DNA from: Falciphora oryzae
Taxonomy: Eukaryota > Ascomycota > Sordariomycetes > Magnaporthales > Magnaporthaceae
Assembly: GCA_000733355.1 (NCBI GenBank)
Contig: JNVV01000004.1
Location: 1,105,046 to 1,169,045 of the forward strand
Direction of reading: 5' to 3'
DNA: 64,000 bases
Part shown: positions 12,092 to 23,820 of the stretch, piece after piece
Numbering within the stretch: position 1 is the first letter of the stretch
How the letters are laid out: each line of letters begins with the position of its first letter
Program-made: the position numbers and the translations under genes
Notes under the pieces: model-generated
Databases searched by the model: none
The model's input: only the letters and a program-made list of their open reading frames with translations
Told to the model about the DNA's origin: nothing

Positions 12092-12584
12092 TTGTTGGCA
12101 TCATAAGCTTCAAGAGCTCTCGTTAGACGGCGTTTGAGTATTGCATTCTGTTTTCAACTGGACTAGCCTTTGTGTTTACGGCGATGATTTTTTCCCTCTT
12201 TTTTTTTTTTTTTTTTTTTTTTTCTTTCTCTCTTCTTCCTTGGTTCCATTTTTCCCTCTCGCTTTTGCTTCTTTCTTTCCTTAGAGACGACGTTAATGAC
12301 GGGAATACAGGAGAATGGACGTTCCGATGTAACTCATGATTTGTAGTCTAGAGCCTATTCTCTTTTTCGGGTATCGTTTTTGACACTTGCGACTGCCACA
12401 ACCAAGTCCAACACCAAGTCCAACACCAGTCCAACTCCAACTTTGACTCCAACTCCAACCAAGTCAGCGCCTTTCATTGCCACAAGCTATGCCAAAAAGT
12501 CGAGATTTCAACGAATTGTTGCCCCTGCCCAAGCCGTTTCCTTTGCCTCGAAGTGATGAGCACGCCCAGTTTTTAGATCACTCG
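12092..12584. other. Intergenic with T25 run and small tandem repeat
   Basis: Convergent 3' flanks of the remodeler and F-box genes. A 25-nt T run (12199-12223) lies about 108 nt after the remodeler stop. Confidence 0.5.
12399..12462. repeat. Degenerate CCAACWCCAA-type tandem repeat
   Basis: A short stretch of repeated AAGTCCAACACC and TCCAACTCCAAC units. It is probably simple-sequence expansion in a 3' flank. Confidence 0.6.
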
Positions 12585-14648
12585 CTACATGTTTACGTCC
12601 ATGGCTTCGGGGTCTTTCCATGACAGCAACGCCTGCGGCGCCTCTCTGGCCAGGTCGCCGGCCGCGCCGATTCCGCCGCGCGTGGGAAAGACGGCCTTCC
12701 TCTCGGCCGTCCAGAAGTGGGGCCCAGACATGATGCTGCTGGTGTCGCTGTCGCCATCGCCATCGCCATCTCCATCGCTGTCCTCGCCGTCGCTATCGTC
12801 GCCGCCGCCGTGGCAGACCGGGCGCGTGTTGTGCCTGACTGGCCAGCACCTGAACACGCACTTCGCGTGGACCTTGCCGTGCTGGGACGGCGGGTCCGTC
12901 GGCAGCCGGCAGCTGAAGTCCTGCCACGAGTCGAGGATGACCTCGGCACCCTCGGCCAGGTCGCCGTGGTCGGTCCCGTAGCAGATCTCGGTCAGCAGCA
13001 CCTCGGTCGGGCAGTCCTGGCAGGCGGCGCGCGCGCGCCGCGTCGTCGTCGTGGGGCGTTTGACGGGCGACCTCCAGGAGTTGCCATTGTTGTTGGCGTT
13101 GTTGTTGGCTGCGGAGGCGCCGGTCCCTACGTGGCCGTCGAACAGTGGCCGCTCCATGGCTACGACGTCCACCGAGCGGAGAGGAAGCAGGGTGGCCGGC
13201 GAGAAGGGGAGCGCGCCCAGCGGCGGCTCCGGGGCCAGCCGTAGACGGTCGATGTCGCCCCGCTGCAACATGTGCGTGCAAGGCGCCGACAGCTCGTGTG
13301 ACCACCAGGGCAGGCGGGGCCCGTGGCGGGCGGGATCGTGCGGCGGCGGCGGCGGCGCGTCGCTGGAGGAGTCGGAAGAGTNNNNNNNNNNNNNNNNNNN
13401 NNNNNNNNNNNNNNNNNNNNNNNNNNNNNNNNNNNNNNNNNNNNNNNNNNNNNNNNNNNNNNNNNNNNNNNNNNNNNNNNNNNNNNNNNNNNNNNNNNNN
13501 NNNNNNNNNNNNNNNNNNNNNNNNNNNNNNNNNNNNNNNNNNNNNNNNNNNNNNNNNNNNNNNNNNNNNNNNNNNNNNNNNNNNNNNNNNNNNNNNNNNN
13601 NNNNNNNNNNNNNNNNNNNNNNNNNNNNNNNNNNNNNNNNNNNNNNNNNNNNNNNNNNNNNNNNNNNNNNNNNNNNNNNNNNNNNNNNNNNNNNNNNNNN
13701 NNNNNNNNNNNNNNNNNNNNNNNNNNNNNNNNNACGTATCGGGGTCGGTCGATCTTGAACCTGTCGGGTGAGGAGGGCCTGTGTCAGCCGTCAGTAATTA
13801 GCCCCACGTGGTTTCGGTGTGGTTGCACGCTTGGGCCTTGTGGTTTCTCTTGCACTCGAACAAAGTAGGACACGGTCACCAGGAAAAAAAAAAAAAAAAA
13901 AAAAAACAACGCAACGGGTTTGCTCCGGCGAAACAAAGCTACAGGGACGATGCTATATGAATCACCACCTCCCTACCTGCTCACAGAGGGGGCGGCGCTG
14001 GGGGCACGGGCGAGGGAGTCGGTCCTCGAGGCGGCTGACGTGGCGGATGCAGAGGACGCAGAAGAAGACGAAGACGAGCAGGGTGACGTACCCGGTCACG
14101 AAGGCGCCACACTCGGCCTCCTCGCAGTCGCGCGGCTCGTGGGGGCAGGCAAAGGCGCGGTCCCGGCAACGGTCAGAGCGGTGCAGGGCGCGGCAGCCGC
14201 TCATGCACACAAAGTGGCCCGGCATGTCGCGCTCCAGCAGCAGCAGGAGCTCGATTCGGTCGTCGTCCGGGTCCTCCGTCGCCACGCGCCCGAGCCGCCG
14301 GTCCCTGGCCTCGGCCTCGGCGGCGGCGAAGGCGTCGTTGCTCCAGACGGAGGGGTTGTGGTTCCACGAGTCGTTGTTGTTGTTGTTGTCCCACGAGGGG
14401 GTGCTGTCGGTCCATGAAGAGTTGTGGCTTCCGTCGTCGTTTTTGCTGTCGTCGTCCACGTCTCGCAGCAGCCCGCGCCAGCGCACACGGTGTATCAGGG
14501 GGTAGAGCCGCTTGCAGGTCAGGAAGAGAGCTGCGCCCTGCGCAACGGAAAGTCGGTCGGTTATGCAGAGGACAAGTTCCGGGGTCAGCTGAAAGATGAA
14601 TGGATCCGGCGCCGGTTCATGATTCTGGGGTTGAACGTCAATGTCCAT
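12585..14648 (-). CDS. F-box protein, interrupted by assembly gap
   Basis: The N-terminal exon starts at the ATG at 14648 and carries an F-box in residues about 18-55 (LTPELVLCITDRLSVAQGAA, then CKRLYPL). F-box proteins bind Skp1 and recruit substrates to SCF ubiquitin ligases. The exon continues to about 13975, where GTGAGC or GTAGGG could be the donor. An acceptor at CCCGACAG near 13760 resumes coding (FKIDRPRY) directly before the N gap. After the gap an open frame in the same orientation runs from 13381 to the stop at 12585 and holds many Cys, a polar Asp/Gly run and a PHFW segment. Joining the halves into one gene is inference from strand, spacing and the continuous open frame at both gap edges. 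A hydrophobic segment near 14060-14110 may be coding or an intron. Substrate unknown. Confidence 0.65.
13382..13733. other. Assembly gap (352 N)
   Basis: A run of N inside the F-box gene. Flanking DNA is GC- and CCG-repeat-rich on the left and has a 23-nt A run (13884-13906) on the right; both could hinder sequencing. Confidence 0.99.
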
Positions 14649-16430
14649 CCCGTGGTTGGGCAGTTAGATGGTGACTTTTTTTCTTTTTCTTTTTTCAAGT
14701 CTAGGGTCGGCTTGAGTCTCGGGGGTAGGCATGAGTGTAGAAAGCCTAGACTCTGATGATCCCAACGGGATACCTGCCGAGCGAGGGCACCTTTGCGAGG
14801 GCGTAGGCTCGCTGCATAGGTATTTGGCAATTTATATTACGCGAATGGAGAAAACATTTGGAGACACATCAAGCCTTGCTAACTCTTCCATGGTGACGGT
14901 AGATCGGCCGGCTGCCGGAATGCTGGTCGTGATGAAGCCTCCAGACGACAGTGGTTCAGAGCAGCCAAGCTCTCAGGAGGCGCGAGTTAAACGTTAGGCC
15001 TTGGTTGGTAGAGGTGATGTGTGGCTACAAGGTGCCATCCTCTACCGAGAAAGTTACTAGTTAGCCATGCGCGGCCGTGGAATAGGGTTGAGGTAATGGA
15101 GAAGCATGTCTGGGTCAACCTAGGGCCCGATGGACACGCCACACCCCTAAACGCACATCAGGGGTATAGTGAGCTGCTATCCCAAGCCGGATAAAAGACG
15201 GGCGTGCCTCATCTTTTATTGGCCGGTCTAAAAGGACGGCTTGCACTCGGACTGGCGCAACACCCGCCGCCCTCTCGGTTCGGCATTTGCCAAGGCTGGC
15301 CGGACACCATGACTCCCCGAGTGCCGAGCTGACCTGGTCTCTGGCCGAGATTGCTTATGCCGGCGAGTTGTATTTGGAACCGGCCGGAACTTGGCGATGT
15401 GGTCGTTCCGAGGTGGTTCCGCCGCGGGTCACACGGAGGGAGCATGCTCCTGGCGACGGTCCGGGGCTTTCAGGGGCTCCCAGCAGGAGGTAGGTGGCAG
15501 ACGGGGTTAGGGTTAAGCTGGGACTCTGGAACCCTGGATGGCGGGATTCCGCCCCCGAAATTGCACATTCCGCCCCCTTTCGGAGAAGCTCTGTTCATGT
15601 GCCACGCGCGTCTTCGCACGTCGTATAGCTCTGCGTTTTTTTTTTTCTGCTTGTTTCTTTTTTGCCCCGACTCCCCGCTTGATGTCAGAATAAGCGAGGC
15701 GATCCGCAACGAGTTAGTCCTGGAGTATCACGGCAATGCAGCTTACGTTTTGTGCGACCAGGACAGATGGCTGCACGCCAAGGTAGTAGGCATCTGATGG
15801 GATGAGTCCTACGGTGTAGATGACTTCCTGTGTAAGAACTATTACGCAGTAAATCGTCGATCAAGTCATCATGGCGTTGGAAAACTCGAGACGGGCGGTG
15901 CGACGACAGGTCGGGGTTGCGGAAGAATGCGAAGTCCGAGCTGACATGCACAGAGCTGAGGCATTCCGCTGGCGACTGGGTACAGGTCCCAGGCACCCAG
16001 GGCTGCGGGAGGCTAGCGACAATTCGCCTGGGCCCTTTGCCCGCCAAGACACCACACAGTGCTGCAGGCGACCCAGCCCAGGCCGCCAACGCGCCACAAC
16101 ACGTGCTGACTGCCGCATTTGGCAGGACCGACCCCAGGCTACGACCGAGGGGCTGCCCGTTCATATTATTTTCTGGCATGGATATTGAGGGACGATGTTT
16201 TGGGTCCTAGCGACTAGACCTAGGCTGCTGGGCTTGGCAACAAACGCCCGCCGAATGGACGACGTGCAAGACAATACAAAAACGGCGGCTGCCTCTCCCC
16301 CCATTTCTGCCGCAGGACAAGCGCTCGAGATGCCGTAGCCCAACTTTTGATTCTCCTTGTTTGCTTTCCACCCCTTCTTGTCTCTCGCTCGTTTCATATT
16401 CCATTGTAAGCCTAGCGCACCACCTCCCAG
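14649..16430. other. Divergent promoter region F-box / ABC transporter
   Basis: No supported gene in 1.8 kb. The final ~100 nt before 16431 are pyrimidine-rich on the plus strand, a common fungal promoter feature. Small imperfect inverted repeats occur (for example around 15190-15225) but none exceeds chance expectation. Confidence 0.5.
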
Positions 16431-19400
16431 ATGAGCGCAGAAAAACAAGACGCGCCGCCGTTGGAGGCCGGCGGCGTGTCGGCTACCGCGCCGCCTGCCC
16501 ATGCGGCCCGGGAGCCGTCGCCCAACGAGGGGGAGAAGCCGCCAGCCAAGGGTGAGGAGAAGGCGACGGCCACCACCAACGCCCGCCCCGAGCGGGAGGC
16601 CGCGTTCAAGGACTACCTCCGCATCTTCAGCTATGCGCAGCCCTTCGACTACGTCCTCATGGTCTCGGCCGCTCTCGCTGCCATCGGTGCCGGCACGACC
16701 ATGCCGCTGATGAACGTCGTCTTTGGCCAGCTCGTCAACAGCTTTACCGACTTCAACTTCAGCGACCCCAACGTCCTGTCGAAGTTTGAGAACAACTTGA
16801 ACCGGCTCGCCTTGTACATCTTTGTCCTCTTTCTCGCCCGCTTCGCCCTGAACTACGTCAGCAAGTTCTGCTTCCGCCTTATTGGCATCCGCATGTCGGC
16901 CGCGATACGCCTTGACTACCTCACCTCCCTGTTTAGGCAGACCATCCACGTCCTGGACTCGATGCCTTCGGGCGCTGCCGCCGGCACCATCACGAGTACC
17001 GCCAACACCCTCCAGCTGGGCATTTCAGAGAAGCTGGGGACCTTTGTCGAGTTCCTCACCATGATCATTGCCGCCATAATCATCGCCTTCACCTGGTCGT
17101 GGCTCTTGACCCTCGTTTGCATGTCGGTCATTCTCTTCATCGTCATCACCGTGTCTATCCTGCTGCCGTTTATCGTCAAGGGCCAGTCTCGGCAGACCAG
17201 GGCGGAGACGAAAGCCAACTCGGTGGCCAGCGAGGCCTTCAGCAGCATCCGCATGGTGACTGCCTGCGGAGCCGAGGAGCGCCTCGCTCTCCGATATGCC
17301 GAGTGGGCGCACAAGGCCAGGCACTTCGGCCAGACCACCACTCCCCTGCTCTCGGCCCAGTTCGCCCTCGTCTTCTTTGCCATGTATGCCGCCTGGGCTC
17401 TCACGTTCTGGTATGGAACCCGCATGCTGGTCGACGGCCGCATCGGCAGTATTGGAGGCATCATTATCGTGTTGATGTCGGTCATGATCATGGTCATCTC
17501 CCTCGAGCGCATCTCGTCCCCGCTCATCGCTGTGGCCAAGGCCATGGTTGCTGCGTGCGAGTTCTTTGTCGTCATTGACGCCCCGCAGCCCGATCCCGGC
17601 CACCTCAAGGAGCCCGACGTGTCGGCCAACGCCGACATTTTTTTCTCGGATGTCGACTTCGCTTACCCTAGCCGCCCACACGTCAAAGTCCTCGACGGCC
17701 TCAACATGACCTTCCCCGCCGGCAAAGTTACCGCTATTGTCGGCCCGTCGGGTTCTGGAAAGAGCACCATTGTTGGCCTGATCGAGAGGTGGTACAGCCT
17801 GAGGAACGACCAACATGTACTGGAGAAGGCTATCGAAAAAGACAAGAACAAAGAGGCAAAGGAGAAGAAGAAGGCCAAGAAGGCAGAGAAGGCGAAGAAG
17901 AATGGCGGCAGCCCCGTGCCGGAGGACTCGGACGATGATGAGGAGGAAGGCGAGGCCGGATCCTCTGGCCTGCTCGGAAACGCCACTGGTCCTCCCATCC
18001 AGCTCAAGGGCAGCATCTCGACGTGCGGCCACGAGATTGACGAGATCAATGTCAAGTGGTGGAGGGCTCAGATCGGTCTGGTCCAGCAGGAGCCCTTCCT
18101 CTTCAACGACACTATCGAGCAAAACGTCATGTACGGTCTCATCGGCTCCGAGTTTGAAGATGCGCCGGAGGAGAGGAAGAAGAAGCTGGTGCGTGAGGCC
18201 TGCGCCGAGGCGTTTGCGGACGAGTTCATCGACAAGCTGCCAGATGGCTACCAGACCATCGTCGGAGATTCAGGAACCAAGCTCTCGGGTGGCCAGCGGC
18301 AGCGCATCGCCATCGCTCGGAGCATTATCAAGCGGCCCAAGATTTTGATCCTGGACGAGGCGACCTCGGCCATCGACGTGCGCGGCGAACGCATTGTGCA
18401 GCAAGCTCTCGAGAGGGTTTCTCGCAACCGGACTACGATCACGATAGCGCATCGGCTTTCCACCATCAAGACGGCGGACAAGATCTGTGTCATGAAGAAG
18501 GGACGGTGTGTCGAGGAGGGGACGCACGAGTCGCTTCTCCAGGACCCGACCGGCGTTTATTATGGCCTGGTGCATGCCCAGCAGCTGTCCCTCGGTGACG
18601 AAAATGACGACGACAGCGACGGCCCGGCTGGGGAGAGCCTCGGCGACACCCTGGCCAGGACGAAGAGTGCGGCAATGTCGGAGGCCGAGGTCGCGGCCGT
18701 TGCTGGGTGGCGCGACCGGGGCCCTGTCCACAGCTTTGGGCGGCTTCTCGCCGAGCAAAAGTCACGCTTGCCCTTGTACGTTATCTCGGTGGTTGCGGCC
18801 ATGATGGCTGGCTCGGCCGTGCCCCTCCAGGCGTACCTGTTCGCCAAGACTATTGCCGTCTTCCAGCTGCCGCCTCAGCGGATCCTGGACGAAGGCGCCT
18901 TCCTGTCGCTCATGTGGTTCGTCCTGGCCATCGGAGTCGGCGTTGCCTACTTTGCGCTGGGCTACAGCTCCATCTACCTGCAGCACTACATTTGCGCCGT
19001 CTATCGCCAGCAGTACTTCCGCGCCATCCTGTACCAGCGCATCCCGTACTACGACGAGGAGCCCAACTCTACCGGTTCGCTGACGGCGCGCGTAGCCGGA
19101 GACCCGAAGCAGCTCGAGGAGCTCCTGGGAATCAACATGACCATGGTCTACACCTCTGCCTTCAACCTTATTGGGGCTTTCGCCATCTCCCTTGCCTTTA
19201 GCTGGAAGCTTGCTCTGGTCGCCATTTTTGTTACCATGCCGATAGGCCTGTCTGCGGGCTACTTCAGGGTCAAATACGAGATCGAGTTCGAGAAGATGTA
19301 CGCGGCTGTTTTTGCCGAATCCAGCAAATGGGCTTCAGAGAGCATCGGGGCGTTCCGGACCGTGACAGCCCTGACGCTCGAGGACGCCATCTGCACGCGC

Positions 19401-20572
19401 TATTCCACCCTGCTGCACAGCCACGTCGTCGGGGCCAACAAGAAGGCGAGGTACTCAACCCTCATCTTCGCGCTGAGCGACTCCGTCAGCCTCGCGTGCC
19501 AGGCGCTCATATTCTGGTACGGCGGGCGCCTGGTGCTGTCGGGCGAGATCGACATTATGCAGTTCTTCGTCTGCTACATGGCCGTCATCCAGGGCGCCGA
19601 GTCGGCCGGCAACGGGCTCAGCTTCGGCCCCAACGCGGCGCAGGCCACGGCGGCCGCCAACCGCATCCTGGGCGCCCGCGAGACGGCCCAGAAGGACCTG
19701 CGCGCCATCGAGGGCCAAAAGTCGGTGCCCGACACGGACCAGGGCGTCGGCATCGAGTTCGAGGACGTGCACTTCAAGTACCCGACCCGCGACGTCTCCA
19801 TCTTCAAGGGCCTCAACCTCAGCATCCCCAAGGGCCAGTTCGCCGCCCTCGTCGGCGCGTCCGGGTCGGGCAAGACGAGCATCGTGTCGCTGCTCGAGCG
19901 CTTCTACGAGCCGCAGCGCGGCCGCATCCTCTTCAACGGCGTGGCCGCCTCCGACGTCAACGTGTTCGAGTACCGCCGCCTCATGTCGCTCGTGGCGCAG
20001 GAGCCGACGCTATTCCAGGGCTCAATCCGCGACAACGTCCTGATCGGCATCGAGGACCCTGCCTCTGTGTCGGACGAGATGCTGCACGCCGCCTGCCGCG
20101 ACGCCTCCATCCACGACTTCATCGTCTCACTGCCCGACGGCTACAACACCGACATTGGCAGCCGCGGCGTGTCGCTGTCGGGCGGCCAGAAGCAGCGGCT
20201 CGCCATCGCGCGCGCCCTCGTGCGCGACCCGCAGGTCCTCCTGCTCGACGAGGCCACCTCGTCGCTCGACTCGGATACGGAGAAATTAATCCAGGCCACC
20301 TTTGAGCGCGTCGCCAAGGGCCGCACCACGGTCGCCGTCGCGCACCGCCTGAGCACGATTCAGAAGGCCGACGTTATCTACGTCCTGGGAGAGGGCAAGG
20401 TGCTCGAGAGCGGCAGCCACGCCGAGCTGCTGAAGAAGCGGGGGGTTTATTGGCACATGGTTCGTATTTTGTCTTCTATCCCCCTTCGCCCCTACCTGTG
20501 TACTAGTTGTCAAATAACTAACTTTGGAAATTCTGCAACCTCTAGTGCCAAAGCCAAGCTCTCGATAGGTAG
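16431..20572 (+). CDS. ABC multidrug transporter, ABCB (P-glycoprotein) type
   Basis: Two exons (16431-20459 and 20546-20572) give 1351 aa with TMD-NBD-TMD-NBD order. Family members are plasma-membrane exporters driven by ATP. NBD1: Walker A GPSGSGKS (438-445), Q-loop LVQQEP (551-556), signature LSGGQRQR (from 618), Walker B ILILDEATSAID. NBD2: GASGSGKT (1142-1149), LSGGQKQR, LLLDEATSSLD. NBD1 carries an insert of about 65 residues between Walker A and the Q-loop: Lys/Glu-rich, then acidic (EDSDDDEEEGE). The last intron (20460-20545, branch-like CTAAC) restores the family C-terminus WHMCQSQALDR; without splicing the frame runs to 20645 with unrelated residues. The N-terminal 60 residues are polar and disordered. 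Substrate cannot be told from sequence. Confidence 0.93.
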
Positions 20573-21694
20573 AGGCTATGCCATCACTCTGGGCGGCAAA
20601 GTGGAGGATCACGTTATCAAGCGAGCCAACCTCTTCTATCTGTAATATCAACCCGTCCTGTTCATTCCTCAGCCGAGCGCCTGTATCCTCTCCATCTTCT
20701 CCAGCTTTTTTGCCTTGGTTGGAACTCAAGATGATAAATTCGGCATATTTCACGCTTTTGTAACCCCCTTTTCACATTTATGACGGACCCGACTATCTGT
20801 TTGGGAAAAGTTCTTTCGCTTCGTTGTATAGGCAGGCAGCTAGCTATACTGGCCCAACCAACACCCGCTCTTCTCATAATGTCGATTCTGGCTAGCAGTG
20901 TATCTAGATTCCAAATTTCCCTCAACACATCTTTCATCCCCGACTCCATAGATGGGGTCAGCGGGGAAACTATAAAAGGCCACATAAGAAATAATAGACA
21001 CAGTCGGCGCACCATGACTTTTATTTATATGCTGATGAACTTGCGTCACTATCAAGAGTTAGCTTTACGCCACGCAAGCTGCTACTACTTTCTGGCTTTC
21101 TTTGTAACCGAGTTTGTGCAGAAGGCAGATATGTGCTCGGGATGATGAATATTCGTTTGAACCCAAGAGGAAGCAGTGTGTAAAGAAACGCTAGAATCGA
21201 TGTGATGCAATCTAATAGCGACCAGTGATTCTCTCTGCTCGAATACACCTTTAATATTCATCATAGATAGTGAGACGCTGACGAGCCAGCGGCAAAGGAA
21301 AGAATAAAGAAGTAACATCTGACACGCTCCAGGAGTACGCCTTGAAATAGACACGAAAGCAGAAAGTACGAATCTCATCCAAGATTTGAGCGCTGCGGGC
21401 CCTCCGCAATACTTGGCATGCCGAGGTGCCCTCCAGCGAGACGATGAGGCGAAAAACCAAAAAAAAAAAAAAAAAAAAAAAAAAATCCGGGTACGATTAA
21501 AGATGGCGGCCGTGAGAAATGTGATGGAAAGAGGGGGGAAAATTCGTGGATTGCGACAAGCGGAGTGGGAGAGATAAAGATGGGTATATAAGTGTATGCA
21601 CTGGGTATGTATGCAAATGGGAGGTACGGTGGCATTTGATCCGATGCCGGGCAAGAGCCTAGCGAACAGAAACAAGGGCCAGAAACAAAACGAA
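20573..21694. other. Intergenic, convergent 3' flanks
   Basis: A/T-richer spacer between the ABC and FYVE-RING genes. It contains a 27-nt A run (21459-21485), which is a T run on the FYVE-RING coding strand 210 nt after its stop, and a 12-bp inverted repeat (21142-21153 / 21253-21264). I see no gene. Confidence 0.5.
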
Positions 21695-23820
21695 TCAGTA
21701 GCCAAAGCTGTCGTGCTGATGCACAGGGCAACGGCCCGGATGGTTGACGAACCAGGCAGAGATGCAGGCGTGATGGAAGCGACAGAGGCACTCGAGACGG
21801 GCCATGGGGGCCCCAACCTCGAACTCCTCAAGGCAAATAGTACACTCGGCTGAGTCGACACAGTCCTTCTCTGTCGCCAGATAAGGGAACATGCCTGTGC
21901 GGCGGGGCGGGATCGGGGGAAGGTGTGGCTGCATCCGAGCGCCTGACGACGACGAAGATCCCTCCCCGCCATCACCGTTACCCGCCGACGACGAGGTGGC
22001 GGGCTGGGCCGGGGAAGCACCGTATGTGCTGTGGGTAATGATGCAGGCGGTGATGTGGGACTCGCGCAGCGCCTCCACGTTGGGCAGTGTTCGCCGCGGC
22101 AGCTCGCGGTGACACACGGGGCACTCGTCTTCCTCCGCGATCTGGTACTGCGGCTGGGGAGGAGGGGGCGGGAGGCTCCGGCGGTTGCGGTAGTGAGCCG
22201 TCGTCGAGGGACCACCGGACTGCCGTGGATCCATGGCCGGCTGGTAGCGATGCTGAGAGGGGAGGTATGAAGGTGGCGTGCCTGTCATTATGCTCCTCTG
22301 CATGGATGGGTAAAGGTTGTTGGATCCTCTGGATCCCGGGGTAACGGCAGCCTCGGGTTGCTGCTGGTGTCAAAGAGGTGGAGGATCTGAGGTCAGTCGC
22401 AAACGAAACGGAGGAGAATGGAGGTTTACGGGCGTCAACATACCATAGTTATGCTCCTGCTTCTTGCGTAGGCGTTGCCTATTGCACCAAGGGAGACGTA
22501 GATATCTGGGCGGCGGCCTGAGACCCCATCAGGGCCAGCCTGGGCGGGCCCGGCGGTGCTCTGGGATCTGTTGTGAGGCGACCGCTGAGCGCCGGGAGAG
22601 AGCTGGGCCTGGGGCGGAGATGTATTCGGGTCGGGGACGCAGGGGTTGCACAGGCGCACGCGGTCGCCGCCCACCAGAGCGCTTGAATCGGGATAGCCTA
22701 GCTCGCCGCCGAGCATGGGATGCGGATACCGCGGTCCGCGTGTCTGGCCCGGCGGCTGCACGATAAACTGGAAGGGAATTGTGATTCGGTGGGGCGAGCA
22801 TGAGTTGCAGACCACCCTTCCACACTTACTGTGACAGGTTGCGCTTGTCAGTCAGCCAAGCTTGCTCGTGGACTCGGTGCGCGTGGCATGGACGTACCGG
22901 CAGTGGTGCTTCCTAACAAAAATGCTGAACTGGGTATGACATATCGGGCATAGCGTCACCTCGGCGTCAGGCTGCCACCTGGGCAACACTATTGCAGGCG
23001 CAGGCTGCCGCCTGCTGGTGCTCTCCCCTGCTCGGCTGGTTCTAGGAACCAGAGTCGGCGGCGCGCCCAACCGAGCCGTAGGACGCTCCGTCTGGGGCGA
23101 CGGGGGCGGGAGCGACGGGAGTGGCGGTTCTTCGGTGTCACGAGGCGGACGGGCAGGCAGCGGTCTCGAACCGGGAATGGGAACGGACGTCGAGCGGCCG
23201 TTCCCGGAGGGGCCCGATAATGCGAGGAGAGCAGTCGCAGGCTGGATTTGCGGCGCTTCAACGACGGCCGAGCTTTGATGAGAGTTTTCTTGATTGTCCT
23301 CAACCTCCCCCACAGTCGAGGCGGCGCTAGGTGGTGGTGGGGTCGGCACGGGAGCAGGAGTGTCTGGAGCACCACGCTCGGCCGACCCGTCTTCCATCAT
23401 TGCAACTGGCCTCTCTGCCATGGCCTCGTTGTTGTCGTCACCGGCAGGCACGCGGTCAGGAGCTTGGGCTAGGGGCGCGCCGCTAGGTTGGTCGACTTCA
23501 GCCGGGGCGCCTCCAGGTAGCCTGTGATCGGCTCTTGGCCCCGCCCCTGGCGTCGGAGCGGGACCGTCGTGTTCGTGCCGGTCTCCGTCGCCGTGCTCAG
23601 AGACGGCGCGTTCGACAATGTGCGAGGGGCAGTCAAAGTAGCGGGAGCACTCCTGATCGAAGTACCTCTCGTTGCGCCAGCGGCAGGCGGAGGGCTCAAC
23701 CTCAGGGGCGTCGCTGCCTATGTAGGAGCTTCCCGAGACAGAGACGGTTCCATCATCGGCAGCCTCGTGGCCGTCGCTGGGGCGTGGAGGCCGGCTTCCC
23801 TCATCAGCAGGAGCAGACAT
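21695..23820 (-). CDS. FYVE and RING finger E3 ubiquitin ligase, Pib1-like
   Basis: Three exons (22898-23820, 22444-22828, 21695-22363) give 658 aa. The N-terminal 280 residues are disordered, Pro/Ser/acidic. A FYVE domain follows, split by intron 1: WQPD, CPIC, RKHHCRKCGRVVCNSCS and a later CNPC. The WxxD and R(K)HHCR motifs are those that bind phosphatidylinositol-3-phosphate on endosomes and vacuoles. Exon 3 has a CPVC motif and ends in a RING (CTICLEEF, then CLCRFHHACISAWF, CPVH; about residues 610-651). The FYVE-RING pair at the C-terminus matches yeast Pib1, an endosomal/vacuolar E3 ligase, but this protein is much longer. Intron 2 acceptor (22364-22366) was chosen because the frame just upstream has a stop and phase 0 is kept. 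Confidence 0.88.

Noticed and set aside
17025..18122. Long open frames antisense to the ABC transporter, tricalbin and exporter (also 34533-35702 + and 47707-48846 +)
   Set aside because: They mirror high-GC codon usage of the real gene on the other strand, have low-complexity translations and no family motifs.
20573..20645. Extension of the ABC transporter to 20645
   Set aside because: It is read-through of an intron; splicing restores the conserved ending and an earlier stop.
21142..21264. Perfect 12-bp inverted repeat ATGATGAATATT 99 nt apart
   Set aside because: No target-site duplication or longer arms; one such pair in 64 kb is near chance expectation.
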